Assembly (NCBI GenBank): GCA_934167495.1 | Contig: CAKPKP010000011.1 | Coordinates: 1 to 62,698, forward strand | Origin: an uncultured Clostridia bacterium | GTDB taxonomy: Bacteria; Bacillota; Clostridia; TANB77; CAG-508 | DNA: 62,698 bases | Direction of reading: 5' to 3' | Shown: positions 19,429 to 30,500 of the stretch, piece by piece | Layout of the letters: every line of letters starts with the position of its first letter | How positions within the stretch are numbered: position 1 is the first letter of the stretch | Translations under genes and position numbers: made by a program | The notes under the pieces: model-generated | Database searches by the model: none | Seen by the model: the letters and a program-made list of their open reading frames with translations, nothing else | Told to the model about the DNA's origin: nothing

Positions 19429-21888
19429 ATGTTTCAAAATATTTCAGAAGAGATAAAACAAGAAGAATATGATGATGTTAATGTAAAAAATAAAGACAAG
19501 CTAAAAAATGTTTTAAAAAATATGTTTAAATTACAAAACATATTAGTTTATGTAATATCATTCTTTATTTCAACTGTAAAACTAGGGATAGATGTAACTC
19601 CATTTGGCATAGCAATGTTTGCAGTGGCATGTGGAAGTGCTGTACCCGCAGGAATAGTTCTAGTTTTAGCAGGACTTGGAACACTAGTAGGAATTGGATT
19701 TTCAAGTTTTGTAGAATATTCAATAACAGCTATATTATTTTTAATATTTACAATGATTTTTAAACCCAAAATGGCAGATGAATATAGGAATGAAACAAAT
19801 AAAGTAGGAATACATTTATTTATAGCAACTTTAATAGTACAAGCAGGTAAATATTTTATAGGAGATTTCTTATTATATGATTTATTTATTTGTGTAATAG
19901 GTTCAATTCTTACATATGTATTTTATAAAATATTTGTAAATGCGATAATAGTTATAAAAGAATTTAAGCTAAAAACGGCTTTTACAATAGAAGAAGTAAT
20001 AGGAGCAAGCGTTTTATTAGCAATAACAGTAAATGCGTTTAATGGTATAAATATAATGGGATTTAGCATAAGTAATATTTTAACAATATTATTAGTGCTA
20101 ATACTAGGATGGAAAAATGGAATCTTAGTTGGAGCTACATCTGGTATATCCGTAGGAGTAACATTAGGAATGATAAATGCAACATCTCCAATGCAAATAG
20201 CTATATATGGTATATCTGGAATGTTTGCTGGAATATTAAATAAATTTGGAAAAATAGGTGTAGTAGTAGGATTTGTATTTGGAAATATACTTATAACATA
20301 CATTGTTAATGGAAATACTAATATATTAATAAATATAAGAGAAATATTTATAGCTGCATTAGGATTATTATTAATACCTAAAAAAGTAGAAATAAATATT
20401 CAAGATTTAATGGGAAGAAATAAATTATTAACTGCAGTTGGCGAGAAAAGATTAACTGGTAGCAAAGATATGACAAATGATTTAAACAATGTATCAAATA
20501 CAATAGATGAGATGATAAAAAGTTATGAAGAAGCGGCAGTAACTTTAGCTGATGAAAAGCAAGAAGAAAAAATAGAAATAGAAAAGAGAAAAAATCAATT
20601 TATAGAGGATTTCTTAGGAAATCTAGATAGCTATAAAGAGAATGTATTTTATGAAGAATTAGTGGAAAATGAAGAAGAACTAGTTAGTGAAATATATCAA
20701 AAATGTATAGAGAAAGATGTAATAGTAGAAAAAGACATAATAGAAATATTTGAAAATCACAATAATTTTATAGTTGATGCAGATGAGAAAATAAAAGAAG
20801 ATTTATTACAAATAGCTAAAATAGCTAATAGAGTATATAAATTAAATGAAATGAATAATTTTTGGAAACACAAGGAATCAAATAACAAAAAAGCAATATC
20901 AAATCAATTAAAAGGTGTTTCTAAGGCAATATCAAATTTAAAAGAAAAGTTATCAAATAATGATGAATTCAACGATAAAAGTAAAGAGATACAAATATTA
21001 TTAAATCAAAGAAATGTAAATTGTACATATGTAAGTATTAAACAAAATACAAATAAAAAATATATAATAAAATTAGGATTAGACATAAATGATAATACGT
21101 TGAGAGAATCAGATAAAATAAAGAGTATAGAAAACTTATTAACAAAAGTATTTAAAAACAGTATAACTTTCCAAAGAGATTATAAAAATCTAGAAAAGCA
21201 AGAATATGAACAAATATACTCATCAGAAGATAAATTTATATTACAAGTAGGCACATCAAAAATTACTAAAAACGATAGTAAAGTATCAGGCGACAGTAAT
21301 ATGCAAATAAGATTAGAAGATGGAAAATATATGCTATTAATAAGTGATGGAATGGGTTCAGGAGAAGAAGCAAAGCAAAGTAGCAAACTTGTAATTAAAA
21401 TGATGAAAAACTTATTATCATCTGGATTTGACAGAAAAGAAAGCATAAACTTAATAAATTCAACAATTTCATTATCTTCAAAAGAAGAAATGTATGCAAC
21501 AGTAGATATGGCAATATTAGACTTATATGAAGGAAATGCAGAATTTATAAAAAATGGAGCATGTGCTACATATATTAAAAATAAAAAGAATGTAAATAAA
21601 ATAGAACTAAATAATCTTCCAGTTGGAATAGTAGAGGATTCAGAAATGACTACATACGAAAGAAATCTACATGATGGAGATATAATAATAATGTGTAGTG
21701 ACGGAATTCTAGAAAGCAAAGAAGAGATTGGAGATAAAGATTGGCTAGAAGGATTTGTAAAAGGAATTAATACAAATAATGTTCAAAAAATAGCTGATTT
21801 AATATTAGCAGAAGCTATTGATAATGGATATGGAATTGCAAAAGACGATATGACAGTTATAGTATCTAAAATAGTATCAAAAAAATAG
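19429..21888 (+). CDS. spoIIE: Stage II sporulation protein E (SpoIIE), PP2C phosphatase
   Basis: SpoIIE is the septum-associated serine phosphatase that dephosphorylates SpoIIAA and so activates sigma-F in the forespore. The 819-aa product has the family architecture: a short cytoplasmic N-terminus, about ten membrane helices (about 35-320), a charged coiled-coil regulatory region (about 325-590) and a C-terminal PP2C/SpoIIE domain. Metal-site motifs LLISDGMGSGEEA (about 635-647) and IIMCSDGILES (about 753-763) are present. ATG 19429 follows AGAGGTGG. The 190-base leader is AT-rich; I could not identify convincing Spo0A boxes. Its presence is the main reason to call this an endospore-lineage genome. 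Confidence 0.95.
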   Translation: MFQNISEEIKQEEYDDVNVKNKDKLKNVLKNMFKLQNILVYVISFFISTVKLGIDVTPFGIAMFAVACGSAVPAGIVLVLAGLGTLVGIGFSSFVEYSITAILFLIFTMIFKPKMADEYRNETNKVGIHLFIATLIVQAGKYFIGDFLLYDLFICVIGSILTYVFYKIFVNAIIVIKEFKLKTAFTIEEVIGASVLLAITVNAFNGINIMGFSISNILTILLVLILGWKNGILVGATSGISVGVTLGMINATSPMQIAIYGISGMFAGILNKFGKIGVVVGFVFGNILITYIVNGNTNILINIREIFIAALGLLLIPKKVEINIQDLMGRNKLLTAVGEKRLTGSKDMTNDLNNVSNTIDEMIKSYEEAAVTLADEKQEEKIEIEKRKNQFIEDFLGNLDSYKENVFYEELVENEEELVSEIYQKCIEKDVIVEKDIIEIFENHNNFIVDADEKIKEDLLQIAKIANRVYKLNEMNNFWKHKESNNKKAISNQLKGVSKAISNLKEKLSNNDEFNDKSKEIQILLNQRNVNCTYVSIKQNTNKKYIIKLGLDINDNTLRESDKIKSIENLLTKVFKNSITFQRDYKNLEKQEYEQIYSSEDKFILQVGTSKITKNDSKVSGDSNMQIRLEDGKYMLLISDGMGSGEEAKQSSKLVIKMMKNLLSSGFDRKESINLINSTISLSSKEEMYATVDMAILDLYEGNAEFIKNGACATYIKNKKNVNKIELNNLPVGIVEDSEMTTYERNLHDGDIIIMCSDGILESKEEIGDKDWLEGFVKGINTNNVQKIADLILAEAIDNGYGIAKDDMTVIVSKIVSKK

Positions 21889-21894
21889 GCGTTT

Positions 21895-21934
21895 AACCAA
21901 AGTTATTATGAAAATAGTAACTTTGGTTTTTTTC
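21895..21934 (+). terminator. Terminator of spoIIE
   Basis: AACCAAAGTTA (21895-21905) pairs with TAACTTTGGTT (21918-21928), followed by Ts. Confidence 0.93.
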
Positions 21935-21941
21935 TAAATAT

Positions 21942-22035
21942 GGAAGTTTTTAAAACTTCCTATAATAGAAACACTCTGCATAGAAATTTGCTATATGCAA
22001 ATTTTATACACAAACAATATGTTAGCAAATTGCTT
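21942..22035. repeat. Dispersed palindromic intergenic element, copy A
   Basis: GGAAGTTTT and AAAACTTCC (21942-21960) form a palindrome, followed by CTATAATAGAA-like bases and a second palindrome AAATTTGC-TATAT-GCAAATTT (21984-22004). The second palindrome is identical to 54548-54568, and flanking bases also match (ACAC, then AACAAT). The rest of 22036-22160 is AT-rich with no gene that I can support. Confidence 0.6.
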
Positions 22036-22166
22036 AATGCGTAAGAAAAATAGAAAAAAGAAAAGCTTTTGTAATACAAAAAATATAAAAAAATAATATG
22101 TAAACTTAATACTAAGTATCCGTAATATAATATTAATAATAAATAATAACTTAGAAATATATGGGT

Positions 22167-22195
22167 TTGACTAGTATAAATAAAGAAAATATACT
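22167..22195 (+). promoter_or_regulatory. Promoter of prepilin-like giant gene
   Basis: TTGACT (22167-22172), a 17-base spacer and TATACT (22190-22195). It lies inside the region that an upstream ATG at 22161 would claim as coding, which supports translation from ATG 22230. Confidence 0.75.
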
Positions 22196-22229
22196 GTATT
22201 TAAATAATTATTTATATAAGGAGAGCCAT

Positions 22230-25200
22230 ATGAATTATTACAAATATCCTCAAAGATTATTAAAAAAATTAAATAGTGAATCAGGAGTAACATTAACTAT
22301 ACTTGTAATAACAATTGTAGTACTGTTAATTATTGCTTCAATAGTGCTTGTAAATTCAAATGCAGGTTCAGAACAAAGAGCATTAAATAACATGTATAAC
22401 GATATTCGTGCATTAGATGGAAAAATAGCTGTATATTATGAGAAAAACAAAGAGTTACCTGTACTTTATGATGAAAGTGGAAAGGCGAAAGTAGCACTAT
22501 ATTTTGAAAAGTATGATGAATTGAAAACAGAATACGACATGAGCATAGATAAAACTGTAATAAAACAGCAATTACATGATACAGAAAGAAATATAAACGA
22601 TAATGAAGTATATTACGTAATAGATACATCAAAGCTAGATAATATAAATTTATCATATGCAGAAAGAGAAAATGAAGAATATACATATGTGATAAACGAA
22701 AAAAGTCATACAATCTATTATTTACCAGGAGTTGCATTAAAAGATGCAACATATTACAAATTACCAATAGCGTATGAGGATATAATAGTAAATCAAAAAT
22801 ACACAGTAAAATACGTTGTAAATGGATCAGTAGTACAAAAAACAGGAAATTTAAATTATGGAGATAAAACACCTTTAGCACCAGAAGTAACAGATATAGA
22901 GGAAGGATATGCATTTGTAGGATGGATGCCAGAAAGTGATAAAACAATAGTATTAAAGAGTGAAGATATAGAAGAAATATTAGTAGAGCATGATGAAACA
23001 TATACAGCTCAAATAAAAGATAAAAATCAGGAAATAACATATGATTTATTTGGAGGAGAAAACAACGAAAATAATACAGAAGGATATATAATAGGAGAAA
23101 GAAAAGAGATATTAAATCCTGCTTATGTACAAAAAGGAAGAAATTTTGAAAACGAAGAAGATACAAGTGGTATAGATTATACATTAAATGAAGAAAATTT
23201 GGAAAAATGTGATGAGTATATTTTCGATGGATGGTATTTAGATAAAGATTATAAAATAGAATTACCAAAAGATAGTGAAGAAAACTATTACATACCAGAA
23301 GAAGGAATTTATCCAAATACAATTTTATATGCAAAATGGAGTGCGCCAGCAGCTAAAGTAATTTATAATGAAATGCAACCAGTTTATGAATTTAATTACA
23401 CAGGAGATGTTCAAGAATTTATAGTTCCAGCAGATGGTACATATAAAATAGAGGCATGGGGAGCAGCAGGAGGATATTCATTAAATAATAACAAAAAGGG
23501 AAGTCAAGGCGGAAACGGAGGATATACTTCTGGAAAAATAGAATTAAAAAGAGGAGAAATATTATACATATATGTAGGTAAAAAGGGAGAAGATGGTACT
23601 TATCAAAAAGATTCCGAAGCGAGTTTTAATGGTGGTGGACTAGGAACATGGGATCATGAGGATGATGAAGCCGCAGGAGCCGGAGGTGGAGCAACAGATA
23701 TTAGATTAGTTTCAGGAGAATGGAATGATTTTGAAAGTTTAAAAAGCAGAATAATGGTAGCAGGAGGTGGCGGAGGCACCTCATGGAATACAAAAGGAGG
23801 ATCAGCAGGAGGATTAACAGGATATATAGCAAATAAAAATACAATAGCAGGAAGTCAAACAGGAGGATATAAATTTGGTATAGGACAAGATGGATATGGA
23901 ACAGGAGATAGTGACGGTGTAGCAGGAGCAGGAGGTGGATATTACGGAGGAACTGCAAGCGATAGTAATTATTCTGGAGTATATGAATCAGCAGCCGGAG
24001 GTTCATCATTTATCTCTGGACACGAGGGTTGTGATGCAATTGATGAATTATCAACAGAGGATAATATAATACATACATCTCAAAATATTCATTACTCTGG
24101 AAAAAAATTCACAGATACAGAAATGAGAGATGGTGAGGATTCAAATATGCCATCTCAAGACGGAGAAGGTACAATTACAGGTAATAGTGGAAATGGTTAT
24201 GTAAAGATTACTTCAATAGAAGTAGATCAAATAGGGGATAAATATTGTAAAACATTAGAAGAAGCAATAGAGGCCTGCGAAGATAATGGAAATATTCAAA
24301 TAAAAATTGTAATGTTAAAAGATGTGGAAGAAAATAATGGAATAGCTAATGGAAAAAATATAATTTTAGACTTATCAGGACATATAATATCATCTAATAA
24401 AAAAGCATCTGTATTAGAAATAGATAATTCAAAATTACAAATAATAGGAAAAGGTGAAATTAAAAATAGTTATAAATATGAGTTTTCAGGAGAAACAGAG
24501 AATCATGGAGAAATAGATGGCGGAATAGGTATATATTTAACTAATAATGCAGAATTAACAATGGGAATAGATGATAGAAAAGTAAATAGAGACATAAAAA
24601 TATTTGGATATGGAGCAGGAATATATAAAGATAAGTTAACTGAATCTGTAATTAACTTTTATGATGGAGAAGTTTCAGGAATAAAAGCTATAATAGGAAA
24701 TGTAGATAAAACAGCTAGAAATTGTAATGTAGTAACAGATTTAAATGAAACTACAAATATATTAACAGCATACTTAGGAGTAATAGAAAATCCTATTGCA
24801 AAAATAGGAAATGTATATTATGGAAATTTAGAATCTGCAATAAATGACGTACCAGAATCAACAGAATATGAGACAAAAACAATTGATACAAGATTAATTC
24901 CAGAAAACTTTGTTGGAGATGATCAATATTTCTTTTATAAAGATGAAGAATTAAATGCATTAATTCCAAATAATTCAGAAAATACATATACTGTCGCACA
25001 TAGTTATATAAAAATAGATTTAACAGATTTATTGGATGAAGATTATATACTTACAGTTAATGCTTCTTCATCTTGCCATACATGGAGCCAAGGATATGCT
25101 TTAGTTACAGAATCTGAGACATTGACAAACATTATGCCAAGTAAAATTAATAGTCAAGATAAGTTTATGCTATTATCAGGAATTAAAGATAGTGCTGACT

Positions 25201-27407
25201 ATAATAAAACATTAAGAGGGGGAAAAATATATTATTTGCATTTATGCTATTATAGAAATAATCATTATAATTACAAAGCTGGAGATGAAAGAATTGTAAT
25301 TAATAGTATAAAATTAAATAATAGTGAAACTCTAGAAGTACCAAAAAAATCTACAATAAAATATTTAGAACCAACAACAATAGTTATGTTACCAGAAGAT
25401 GAAGAAAAACCAGAAATTTCAAGGAACATAAGAGTAACTATAGAGCAAGAAATACCTTTCAATAAAAATGTTGTATTAGATTTAAATGGTCAAACAACTA
25501 CAGTCCCAATATTAAAAAATAGAGGAAGTTTAGAAATTATAGATAGTAATGAAAATAAAAAAGGTATGCTTACTAGCACTTCACCTGTAACACTTGAAAA
25601 CAATAATAAATTAAAAATATCAAGTGGAACTATAAATATAGGAATTGCAGGAACTTCTAACTCAAATACACGTGCAATAGTAAACTTAAGTAATTTAACA
25701 ATAGATGGTGGAAGCATAACATCTGAATATAATTATGCAGATTCAATAAGAAATTTAGGAAAATTAGTAATAAATGATGTATTAATTACAGGAAATAGTC
25801 ATTGGGATGGCATAGAAAATGCTGAAAATGGAGAATGTGAAATAAATGGAGGAAAAATCCAATCAAATGGAAGTAATTCATATTGTATAAATAACATAGA
25901 TAATAGCAAGTTAACAATAAATAACATGGAAATTATAAATAATGCAGAGCTTGGAATATATAACAATAGTTCAGAGCCTTGTATAATAAATTATGTAAGT
26001 ATAACAGGAACCAAGGGATATTATTCAATTAGAACTGATAAACAAAGTATAATTAAGATATATGATTGTGAATTGAGAAATAAAAGCATTTATAATTATG
26101 GAGGAAAAATTTATTTTGAAAATGGAATAATAGAAAGCCAAAACGAAGGTACTAGCATTGAAAATCGCTCAGGTGGTGAAATACATATAAATGGCGGAAC
26201 TTTAAAGGGCGTTATGTATAATTATGATTCTTTGATAGAATTAAATGGAGGACTAATAGAAAGCTTTTCAGTAGAAAAAAAAGATACGGGAATTTCAAAC
26301 AGTGGAAATAACTGTAAAATAATAGTAAATGGAGGAAAAATAAAAGATTTTAATGAAGCTATAAGAGTTACAAATAGAGCAACAGTAGATATTAATAATA
26401 TAGAAGAGATAGTTAATTGTAATTATGGATTATATTTGATAAGAGATTCATATTATGGATATAGTGGAGTCGCTAATATAGGTCAAAAAGATGAAAGTAT
26501 AAATAATAAACCAGTAATTGCAGGAAATTTATACGGAATATATGAAGAGCTAGGAGGAACAATTAATTTCTATGATGGAATAATAAAAGGCAAAAATAGA
26601 GTTTTTGGAAGCTTTGATGATATAGAAAAAGGAACAGAAATAAAGTTAACATATGAAGATGAAATTTATACAGAAGAATTAGTCGTTCCAATAGAACCAA
26701 TAGCTAAAATAGTAGAAACTGAAAAAACATATTTACAACTTCAAGATGCAGTAGATGAAGCAGAAGAGTTGCAAACAATACAAATATTAAGAGATGCAAA
26801 TATAGCTATGACTGTAAATGTGGATGAAACTAAAAAAATAAAAATAGATTTTAATGGACATAAAATAGAAGGATACAATTTGTTATTTAATAATAAAGGT
26901 ATATTAGAAATAGATAATACTGATTCTAATAAAGAGGCATCTTTAATTGTGAAAAATAAAGCAATAAGAAATTTAGGAGAATTATCTATAAAAAATATAC
27001 TAATAGAAAATGTTGCAAATGGATATAAATACGACCTTATTTATAATGATACTGAGAAAAGTTTAATTTTAGATAATGTGAAAATTAAATTATGTTTAAG
27101 TGGTGTTAAGGGAATATATAATAACAATGGAAAAGTGGAATTGAAAGATGTAAATGTAGATGCAGAATTTTTAGAAACTAATAACAGTGGAACTTATATT
27201 ATTGAAAATGTAGGCGAAAAGTCAAATTTAGTAATAAACAATTCAAATATGAAGATGAATAAAGGAGAATACATGATAAAAACTTCTGGAGGAGAAATTA
27301 CAATAAATGATGGAAATTATGTATTTAATAATGTAACATATAATAATGGAATAATATATAGTAATAATACAACATTAAAAATTTCACGGTGGAACATATA
27401 CATCTAA
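22230..27407 (+). CDS. Prepilin-like N-terminus fused to glycine-rich and beta-helix repeats (5' part of split gene)
   Basis: This 1725-aa product begins with a short basic leader and SGVTLTILVITIV (about residues 18-30), which resembles a type IV prepilin/pseudopilin cleavage site after Gly19 and hydrophobic helix. The +5 glutamate of true pilins is missing, as in the clostridial GITLIALVITI family. After it come InlB-like modules (about 190-370, with GYAFVGWMPES and FDGWYLDKDY), a glycine-rich domain (about 385-655) and long beta-helix-type repeats (NSGTLEI, GGTI/GGKI units). I chose ATG 22230, preceded by AAGGAGAG. The frame ends abruptly at 27407, while the same repeat pattern continues in the +1 frame, so one extra base near 27384 has probably split one gene of roughly 2,970 codons. 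Confidence 0.8.
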   Translation: MNYYKYPQRLLKKLNSESGVTLTILVITIVVLLIIASIVLVNSNAGSEQRALNNMYNDIRALDGKIAVYYEKNKELPVLYDESGKAKVALYFEKYDELKTEYDMSIDKTVIKQQLHDTERNINDNEVYYVIDTSKLDNINLSYAERENEEYTYVINEKSHTIYYLPGVALKDATYYKLPIAYEDIIVNQKYTVKYVVNGSVVQKTGNLNYGDKTPLAPEVTDIEEGYAFVGWMPESDKTIVLKSEDIEEILVEHDETYTAQIKDKNQEITYDLFGGENNENNTEGYIIGERKEILNPAYVQKGRNFENEEDTSGIDYTLNEENLEKCDEYIFDGWYLDKDYKIELPKDSEENYYIPEEGIYPNTILYAKWSAPAAKVIYNEMQPVYEFNYTGDVQEFIVPADGTYKIEAWGAAGGYSLNNNKKGSQGGNGGYTSGKIELKRGEILYIYVGKKGEDGTYQKDSEASFNGGGLGTWDHEDDEAAGAGGGATDIRLVSGEWNDFESLKSRIMVAGGGGGTSWNTKGGSAGGLTGYIANKNTIAGSQTGGYKFGIGQDGYGTGDSDGVAGAGGGYYGGTASDSNYSGVYESAAGGSSFISGHEGCDAIDELSTEDNIIHTSQNIHYSGKKFTDTEMRDGEDSNMPSQDGEGTITGNSGNGYVKITSIEVDQIGDKYCKTLEEAIEACEDNGNIQIKIVMLKDVEENNGIANGKNIILDLSGHIISSNKKASVLEIDNSKLQIIGKGEIKNSYKYEFSGETENHGEIDGGIGIYLTNNAELTMGIDDRKVNRDIKIFGYGAGIYKDKLTESVINFYDGEVSGIKAIIGNVDKTARNCNVVTDLNETTNILTAYLGVIENPIAKIGNVYYGNLESAINDVPESTEYETKTIDTRLIPENFVGDDQYFFYKDEELNALIPNNSENTYTVAHSYIKIDLTDLLDEDYILTVNASSSCHTWSQGYALVTESETLTNIMPSKINSQDKFMLLSGIKDSADYNKTLRGGKIYYLHLCYYRNNHYNYKAGDERIVINSIKLNNSETLEVPKKSTIKYLEPTTIVMLPEDEEKPEISRNIRVTIEQEIPFNKNVVLDLNGQTTTVPILKNRGSLEIIDSNENKKGMLTSTSPVTLENNNKLKISSGTINIGIAGTSNSNTRAIVNLSNLTIDGGSITSEYNYADSIRNLGKLVINDVLITGNSHWDGIENAENGECEINGGKIQSNGSNSYCINNIDNSKLTINNMEIINNAELGIYNNSSEPCIINYVSITGTKGYYSIRTDKQSIIKIYDCELRNKSIYNYGGKIYFENGIIESQNEGTSIENRSGGEIHINGGTLKGVMYNYDSLIELNGGLIESFSVEKKDTGISNSGNNCKIIVNGGKIKDFNEAIRVTNRATVDINNIEEIVNCNYGLYLIRDSYYGYSGVANIGQKDESINNKPVIAGNLYGIYEELGGTINFYDGIIKGKNRVFGSFDDIEKGTEIKLTYEDEIYTEELVVPIEPIAKIVETEKTYLQLQDAVDEAEELQTIQILRDANIAMTVNVDETKKIKIDFNGHKIEGYNLLFNNKGILEIDNTDSNKEASLIVKNKAIRNLGELSIKNILIENVANGYKYDLIYNDTEKSLILDNVKIKLCLSGVKGIYNNNGKVELKDVNVDAEFLETNNSGTYIIENVGEKSNLVINNSNMKMNKGEYMIKTSGGEITINDGNYVFNNVTYNNGIIYSNNTTLKISRWNIYI

Positions 27408-27510
27408 TAGGAGTGATACTGAAAATTGGTATATAATAAAAAGTAATTATTCAAGTAAAGTATACATAGATAATTCAACTTTTTATGGAAATATAGAAAA
27501 TCAAGCAATA

Positions 27511-30500
27511 ATGGAAATTACAGGAGAAAAAACGCACATGGAAAGTAAATCCTCAACATGTAGTTTAATAAGTGTTTACAACAGTGGTATTTTAAAGATA
27601 CATGATGGTACTTATAAAAATACAGGAGGATATAGCGGAGGTATATCATGTATATTCTATTTTGGAAAGGGACTAGAGATATATGGTGGAAAAATAGAAG
27701 CAATTGCAACAGGTAATTTTAATAGTATTGGAATAGATTTTAGAAACAATAACGATTTAAAAATATATGGTGGAGAAATAATTGGTTCTAACCAAGACGA
27801 AAGTATAGATAAGTGCTATGGAGTGCATTCAACATCAAACTATAAAGGAAATATATATCTGGGAACAAAAGATGCAAATGTAAGCATAAAAAGTCCATAT
27901 ATAAAAGGAAAAACAAATGGTATAGTTAATCCAAATGGTAAGATATATTTTTATGATGGTATAGTAATAGGAAAGACGCCGATAAGTAATTTTAATATAG
28001 CAGACAAAGAAGAATATTATGATGTAATAGTGAGAGATAATGATGAAGGTTTAAAAGAAGCATTATTACAAAGTGCTGAGCCAGAAGCTAGAATAGTAGA
28101 AACAAATACTGAATACCCAACATTGAAACAAGCTATTGAAGCATGTACAGAAGCGGATACAGAATATAATATAGAGATATTAAAAAATATATCATTTGTT
28201 GAAACAGATAAAATACCTATTGACGAAAATAAGAATATAAAAATTGATTTAAATGGAAAGCAATTAATTTTATCTGGAGAAAATACAATAGAAAATAGTG
28301 GAACATTAGAGATATATGATAGTAGTGAAAATAATAGTGCTATAATTACAAGTGCAAAACAATTCATAAAAAATATAGGTAACTTAAAATTAGATAAAAT
28401 AGTGGCTAATATGAGTGTTTCAAGTGGTAGCAGTTACACTTATTTAATATATAGTGAAGGAAATTTAAATATAACTAATTCTCAAATAACTTTAAATGCT
28501 AAATATACAGGGGCTATACATAATAAAGGAATGTTAGATATAGAAAGTTCAAACATTTTGGGTAATGCTGGATATAACGAAGGAATTTTTAATGATGGTG
28601 GAACAGGTGTAAAAGTCAATGCTACAATTTCCCTTGATCATGCATCTTCTACAGCTATATATAATAAAAATGATGGAATAGTAGATGTATTAGGTGGATA
28701 TTATATTGGAAAAGAGAATACAATATATAATACAGGTGGAACTATAAATATATTAGATGGTGAATTTGAAGGAGGACATGGAGTTTACAACAAAGAAGGA
28801 AAAGTATTTATAAAAGGTGGAAAAATAACCGCAACAATAGATAATTGGAATAATGCTGAAATTAACATAAGTGGAGGATTAATTGAAAATGCATATATAG
28901 ATAATTCAGGTATGTTAAATATATCAGATACTGCAACAATAAGTAGTAATAAAGGAATATATTATCAAAGTTTGGGATATATTTTAATAAGAAATAATAG
29001 TACAGGAAAAATAAAAATCACAGGAGGTACAATTAATCTTGAAGATGAGTATTCTTTATGTGGCATATATAATATGAACAAAGATGAAGAATCTATAAAA
29101 ATTGAAGGAGGAACACTTAGAGTTTCTTATCCAGAAGGTAAAAATTATACAGCATATGGAATATATAATTATTATGATGGAGGTATAACAATAGGAAAAA
29201 ATGATGGAATTGTAAATAATGAATCTCCATATATATATGCAAATAATTTTGCTATATATTCACCAAATAAAGCAATTAATTTTTATGATGGAAAAATTGT
29301 AGCAAAAGAAGCTATATGCTATTTAGTTGAAAATGAAGAAACAGGTTATGATGTAAAAATAGATATTGATGAAAATGGAAAAGAAATTGCAACATTAGAA
29401 AACTTAGAAAATATAATAGAAGCTACAATTGTTGAAACAGGAGAAAATTATAAATCTTTAAGAGAAGCAATAACTGCTTGCGGAACGGAAAAAAGAACAA
29501 TAAAATTGCTAAAACATATATATGTAGACAGTCAAGAAGAAACTTTAATAAATGTAAAAGAAGGTCAAGATATTACTATAGATTTAAACGGATATTATAT
29601 AAGAAATAGTAATGATAAATTAATAGAAAATTATGGAGAATTGTATTTAACAGATTCTACTGAGAGTAAAGGAACTATAAGAGTAAAAAAGAGTGTAGCG
29701 TTTAATTATGGAAAATTAACTTTAGAAGTATATGGAATTTATTCACATACAGAAGGAACTGTAGATGAATACAATAAAATGATATATAATGAAGGAGAAT
29801 TAATAGTAAATAATTCTAAAATAGATATAGCACGAGCTTATACAACTATGATACATAATAAAGGAAAATTACAAATAAATTCACTAGAAACATACTCTCC
29901 AAGGAATAATATTACAGCAATATTAAATGATGGGGCTAAAAATGTTGAAATAAATGCAAATATTGAATTAACTTGGTGGTCACAGTATGGAAGTGCAAAA
30001 TACGAATGTATAAATAATATAAATGGTGGAGAAGTTATAATAACAGGAGGAAATTATTATAACGGTCATGATAGAGCTATAAAAAATACAGAAGGAATAG
30101 TAACTATAAAATCTGGAACTATTGACGGATACTCAATAGCAGTAGAAAATGTACAAGGGAAAATGAAAATAGTAGGTGGAACATTTTTGGCAGATATAGG
30201 TAATAATGGACAAAGTGAAAGTGATATAATAGAGTTTATTGGTGGAACTGTTCAATATGCAGGAATATTTAATAATAATGGCGGGAAAATAATAGTATCA
30301 GGAAATACTGTAATACAAGGCTTTGGAAACATATCTACAAATGAAAGATGCGCTATACGTAATAAAGTTGGAAAGCTAGAAATTACAGGAGGAACTATAA
30401 ATATTACAAATGTACAAGGAAATACGACATATGGATGCGATATGTATGCAATATATAATGAAAGTGCAGATGAAGAAGCTGTTAAAATTACAGGAGGAAC

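Noticed and set aside
22330..23334. A 334-codon minus-strand open frame opposite the prepilin-like gene
   Set aside because: The translated protein is dominated by Leu, His, Ile and Tyr, typical of the antisense of an AT-rich gene. The opposite frame has a prepilin-like start and clear domain repeats.
27375..27400. Programmed ribosomal frameshift in the beta-helix gene
   Set aside because: A +1 shift would be needed, and there is no known slippery motif, in-frame stop at the site or stimulating structure; a simple extra base fits better.
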